The notes beneath the pieces were generated by a model. It was not told where the DNA came from. It searched no databases and saw only the letters and a program-made list of their open reading frames with translations. A program made the translations under genes and the position numbers. Positions 63,401 through 64,000 of a stretch of 64,000 nucleotides of DNA are shown in pieces. Within the stretch, counting starts at the first letter, position 1. Every line of letters begins with the position of its first letter. Source of the DNA: Paraferrimonas sp. SM1919 (GTDB lineage: Bacteria > Pseudomonadota > Gammaproteobacteria > Enterobacterales > Shewanellaceae); the NCBI RefSeq assembly GCF_010993985.1, contig NZ_WINH01000009.1, positions 62,001-126,000 on the forward strand. Direction: 5' to 3'.

Positions 63401-64000
63401 CATCGGCGTCATAGGCTTCGCCAGCTAAATCGGTTCCACTTAATGGACTATCGTTACCATAAATATTAAGGATATCTTCGCCATTATCTTTATCACCACT
63501 ATCAAGCACATTGATCACATAATCTCGATAATCACCTTGGGAGCCAGTGGTAATAACCGTATACAAATCGCTGTTGCCTTGACCATCTAAGGTCAAGGTC
63601 AAGCCGTCATCTACCGACATGGTTTGCAATTGGTTCACGGTGAATTCATCACGACCATCTTGGCCTGCTACCTCGTTGTCGCTTAGGGTGTTAAAACGAC
63701 TACCAAACACTTTGGTTTTGGCATTGAGCTCTGTTTCATTAAAAGTAATTAAATCAACATCATCATTACCATAAATGTGGGTTTGGCCAGTGCCATCAAT
63801 AATAAAGCTTTCACTATCAACTGTGTCGCGTGTGATCACATTGGTTAACAGGGTCTCGCTATCACTGCCCGTATAAGTGCCGCCTATGGTCCCCCTGAGA
63901 TCCATATTGGTACCAAAGCCAAGGTCCATATCACCGCTATAGCTTGTATAATCATCACTACCGCGGGCACGTAAACTGTCGCCACGCACCACTATCATGC
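54483..64000 (-). CDS. giant RTX-type calcium-binding surface/secreted protein, N-terminus outside window
   Basis: At least 3171 residues, open at the window edge. From the N-terminal side: (1) 62400-63990, beta-roll-like blocks (GGSGEDVFTVYS, GDSGNDLFVVRA, GGLGSDTMNVGSD); (2) about 61150-62230, three Calx-beta-like modules (VVIEETDG, LLITETNN, VIVSESDA); (3) about 56900-59430, dense RTX nonapeptides (YGGRGNDTIIGSQAGDHLAGG) ending in a DRMFDWTGEYNSFIVPF block; (4) 55375-56535, three repeats of about 130 residues with EF-hand-like loops; (5) a TPGFWKNN module near 55330; (6) a polar tail ending in the basic VKGGSSKGKK. Such proteins are adhesins or biofilm matrix parts, stabilised by calcium. 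The last residues do not look like a usual type I secretion signal. Confidence 0.88.
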   Translation of the reverse strand, partial: MIVVRGDSLRARGSDDYTSYSGDMDLGFGTNMDLRGTIGGTYTGSDSETLLTNVITRDTVDSESFIIDGTGQTHIYGNDDVDLITFNETELNAKTKVFGSRFNTLSDNEVAGQDGRDEFTVNQLQTMSVDDGLTLTLDGQGNSDLYTVITTGSQGDYRDYVINVLDSGDKDNGEDILNIYGNDSPLSGTDLAGEAYDADDIFLFRRASYIDTDLSDGGIIDDEQAFDDGTLAFVSLLHGTLEQTRSSDPSGDNSVRPQQQQRINYDANLNGRLHVFGLGGNDYFAVDDNAAITTIDAGAGDDNIQVGQIYGTLRDDGTVAAADVFGSPRDRLNSGADESNIIATTRGYLSQGNTSPLVVQGGSGEDVFTVYSNKAELRLEGDSGNDLFVVRAFALAETYTEADEALNPDHKAGTIIVDPVTGVAQAKVGFSTEDTTKVNTGSGDDEIQYNINAPVSIDGGSGFDKVVILGTEFADDFVITKDGVYGGGLNVRFDRIEMLEIDGLEGDDEFFVLSTPFGVATRIIGGLGSDTMNVGSDVTEDIVSRELEGLSGTINHDVLSDDLGYDGVAVNGIDLNVATETEGVVVIEETDGYTEVSEASSIYDQYSVRLSVQPEIGTVVYVTISAARSNQEEADGSVIPNLENADSIRITSDFGVNNANIDFERSYDVNQVNETSNNRTVVLRFDHTNYDQAQNVFVQAAPDDAQEGARTVTISHSTLVEIDGAVITDAAVQDQQLGIFDQVAVRNVEVNVIDDDLPQLLITETNNSSLVLEGDIGSGKGIADNYQLSLSTAPAAGSTVVVQLSELIAPGGYSEITWSSSDSRFNATDNTVTFTSANWQQPIDMIITAIDDDATEDKSYSVIEHQVTVYDQNGIQDNSINIETVLLDVDVIDNESKGVIVSESDANTLVIQNATDSSNSDDYTLRLTSAPDADVTINIITDGQTDVVLSNRVTLTEIGHIDTTTMYSGGITFDGMTATREVEGNFFDAGLEAGQWLQISGSSNNDVDGYQLIQIESISNDGQTITFAQSNDFNGFVAEQAQQVQLFSAQRDGYYQGQLTFVDTGTVPVGFVERDTIIRSEGSWSEDGFSEGQIIRVTDAQGNNGDYKVVLLDDGDGAYGDDQVMTLRAIDELVDLSTIATVTRLAASVTFSADENSADAWFNEVTITVKADADYDKPVDRQFKKEFSKNANTLAYNLRGPLELVGGVLGERSLQEAIMLPGETNGPLIGIAIQPDELTQIDTLNVYNDNSQENLEVAVSGAAITGLNLNNSLSFPVTAFGESNDLPAGIVFGNLQTTDPTDSEFEVLNLFMGMGNDYVEVTDTLHTEADHGGITVIHGGGNQYLEFDFASTLEQINAGFSLTRGDGRDWQDARVEVGQTLTLDAGSHGVFEVIAVNGDQLQLASINGQLPQAGNSTGITNIAVINPQGETLVGGDHIVVTGGAGPDSPLVIYGDTSQDGSYYNGLASIADKGNFGDKQQNPQSPSAEDQIFDYPLASQFDYHGNDVIDASAVFAGVAITDLPSVGVTIYGGRGNDTIIGSQAGDHLAGGSGNDVIIGQAGNDHIYGDSGVNVNVITRVLTIPVINASTSVNFDHLQAGDDVIYGDFVDVSDISLIDEQATGAFDDIIFGDHGIITQNIEPEVKLLTTEEVVEISSYDPENGGQDVIYGHLGNDIIIGGGLGDTLHGDQANDLVFGDFGYVVTNIDGQAIDRQMLPMSMPVADHPFMFESIYTQNHFQGGDDVIYGDEFITLDSNIELASDGEDILMGQQGRDTIFGGSKDDDIWGGHNVALGQDAGDRLDGGKGDDVILGDNGVILRRGDSYNPRIKLLSGSAIYDDMGIAQLQADLLQSPNGTAARQIVVMDHANDTDNSLYGDDYIAGGFDDDVIFGQLGNDIIQGDGSIGTVAAPTDSQASRNIDGSLFVISSFESLEHDGDDYIEGNGGDDVIFGNLGQDDIIGDNSSLYGLDTSFARTTGSDILFGGDGSRIVRNQMGQNGESVDNLGNTQIAEHAFDADYIMGDNANLFRLVSIDDNLDTQFLSFEYDNSEDIGSDPQDPQNTQLRSELKVIPRAFVLLDYGYGLSNDTDLGASDLIMGEDSDDVIQGMTGNDVLYGNGWDDDLYGGTGLDKIFGGSGEDGIIGDDGLILTNRIGIAEPLYGMGTGEEHFIDIPGPWTGAWVDLDGYIKKTAHLINWEQGSSDVIYGGLGDDWIHAGAGDDAVSGAEALFDFYRDTRALAASPFVYDAETGKLDFYDADNPLEKMEGFLLNFESFTANGDLIHDGKDRIFGDLGNDALFGGTGHDRLFGGFGDDYLQLDDNLNTNGGLNDTSDDATNPDETAGAADFAYGGGGRDVLIGNTGSDRMFDWTGEYNSFIVPFARFGNQAIIRSPSPHVVDFLQALGEASGSDRSMLEPYGELGLVTQDDPEWADVHGAPRDPQPGNTPSGDFDTAGAPEDDRQLAPLQTAHGSTPSGTVSTEIYEDLAAIHIETAINAVNPWQPTVFEDADSLSLAASLEAGEDVVWTYLVTNASDTALADVIVVDDFAGQGDGFEAAYVGGDDNNDGLLDVNETWLFTSAGVVNYVAQSSYKNVARATANAEIDGELVSVTDIDANYHNIGSQQIGINIEKTLNGLDADTLEQAVVVELDEQLVWQYSVSNTGDTPLANITVIDDHGTIDTSDDFIASYLSGDVNDNGLLDAGEVWLFNSAAIDYQASEEHYVNVATVTANINQLTVTDSDANHHILAVAEPVLGVDIEKAINALDPLNPTAAEDADSSGQWLLQGQDIVWTYLVRNTGEAALDGSSLIIVDDHGTVDTADDFTPSYLSGDSNGDGYLDVNETWLFSSAPVLEYQATQSSYINTATVTVIQDGQTVTDSDTNAHSVHTEQTGQQGLTPGFWKNNAENWQAQAWPTDSFGNPIFSPNDLATSVFDIPASYQLENLTLLEALNLKGGQENALLRHAVAGLLNALHQGVDYPITAIDLINQVNLALASADNNVINSLKDTLDGYNNLGADLDQHGRVGEGDSAQLNLSQQALTEVDLIADSAEVQYQNQAFAETEGLVDDSVVMAEAYYEMQGSDLSEHSQPVEVYSEEEPQLTELDTFIIDIESGQLSAMLRDNSEALLYRDDAQSADWIYVEEQHAPLNQGQQNKAIKNSQSMEVFVKGGSSKGKK
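55375..56535 (-). repeat. three tandem DUF11-like repeats with EF-hand-like loops
   Basis: Each repeat is about 130 residues and contains WxYLVxN or WQYSVSN, IVxDDHG or similar, a loop of the type GDxNxDGxLDxxE (GGDDNNDGLLDVNE, SGDVNDNGLLDAGE, SGDSNGDGYLDVNE), W-LF, and AxATVTxxxxG or similar with a final DANxH. The three are diverged. Confidence 0.8.
56900..59430 (-). repeat. RTX (hemolysin-type calcium-binding) repeat block
   Basis: Many GGxGxDxhx nonapeptides or degenerate versions, in groups separated by 60-100 residue inserts (for example GGSGNDVIIGQAGNDHIYGD and GGLGDDWIHAGAGDDAVSG). The borders are approximate. Confidence 0.85.

Overview
The window looks like chromosomal DNA of a marine-type gammaproteobacterium. 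The GC content is low to moderate. Housekeeping genes are of gammaproteobacterial type: a 95-residue ribosomal protein L25, ybgC-tolQRAB-pal-cpoB, RNase T, GrxA and GrxD, MetA under MetJ-type boxes, PsrA with FadE, YeaC, and MotY of the sodium-driven polar flagellum. The gene set would fit Alteromonadales or Kangiellaceae-like lineages. The genus cannot be fixed from the sequence alone.

Layout. 1-2786: end of an ATP-grasp ligase gene, then two exported proteins of unknown function. 2850-7740: a 2OG-Fe(II) oxygenase divergent from a glucosylglycerate operon (phosphatase, synthase, GH13 phosphorylase); the operon has a sigma-54-like promoter and two NtrC-like sites. 7831-14109: RhlE, a lipoprotein fusing a beta-helix to a diheme cytochrome, a second stand-alone cytochrome of the same family, and an AraC regulator. 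14226-23824: L25 with a possible attenuator leader, an L,D-transpeptidase, a LysA-like decarboxylase, an MFS carrier, TrxC and an RND efflux pair. 23889-33690: MetA, YeaC, a KDG permease, a YdcF-like protein, a homocysteine methyltransferase, FadE with PsrA, RadD and GrxA. 33780-34224: four identical tRNA-Lys genes in tandem. 34362-39442: the complete Tol-Pal operon. 39686-39842: promoter plus terminator of a candidate small RNA. 39841-46611: MotY, RNase T, an antiporter, SucCD, GrxD and SodB. 46857-47582: SapC.

The most unusual region is 47600-64000 on the minus strand. A giant calcium-binding RTX-type protein (at least 3171 residues, N-terminus outside the window) is followed by a GAF-HlyD hybrid, a PqqD-like/M50 protease/HlyD hybrid, a shortened SecA paralogue and a small periplasmic adaptor. 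The last four are tightly packed or overlapping. No ABC exporter or TolC gene lies among them. I read this as a dedicated export and processing system for the giant protein, powered by a non-canonical SecA. That reading is inference from domains and gene order.

A second highlight is the glucosylglycerate operon. Its promoter architecture suggests that nitrogen status controls this compatible solute, which agrees with the known role of glucosylglycerate under combined salt stress and nitrogen limitation.
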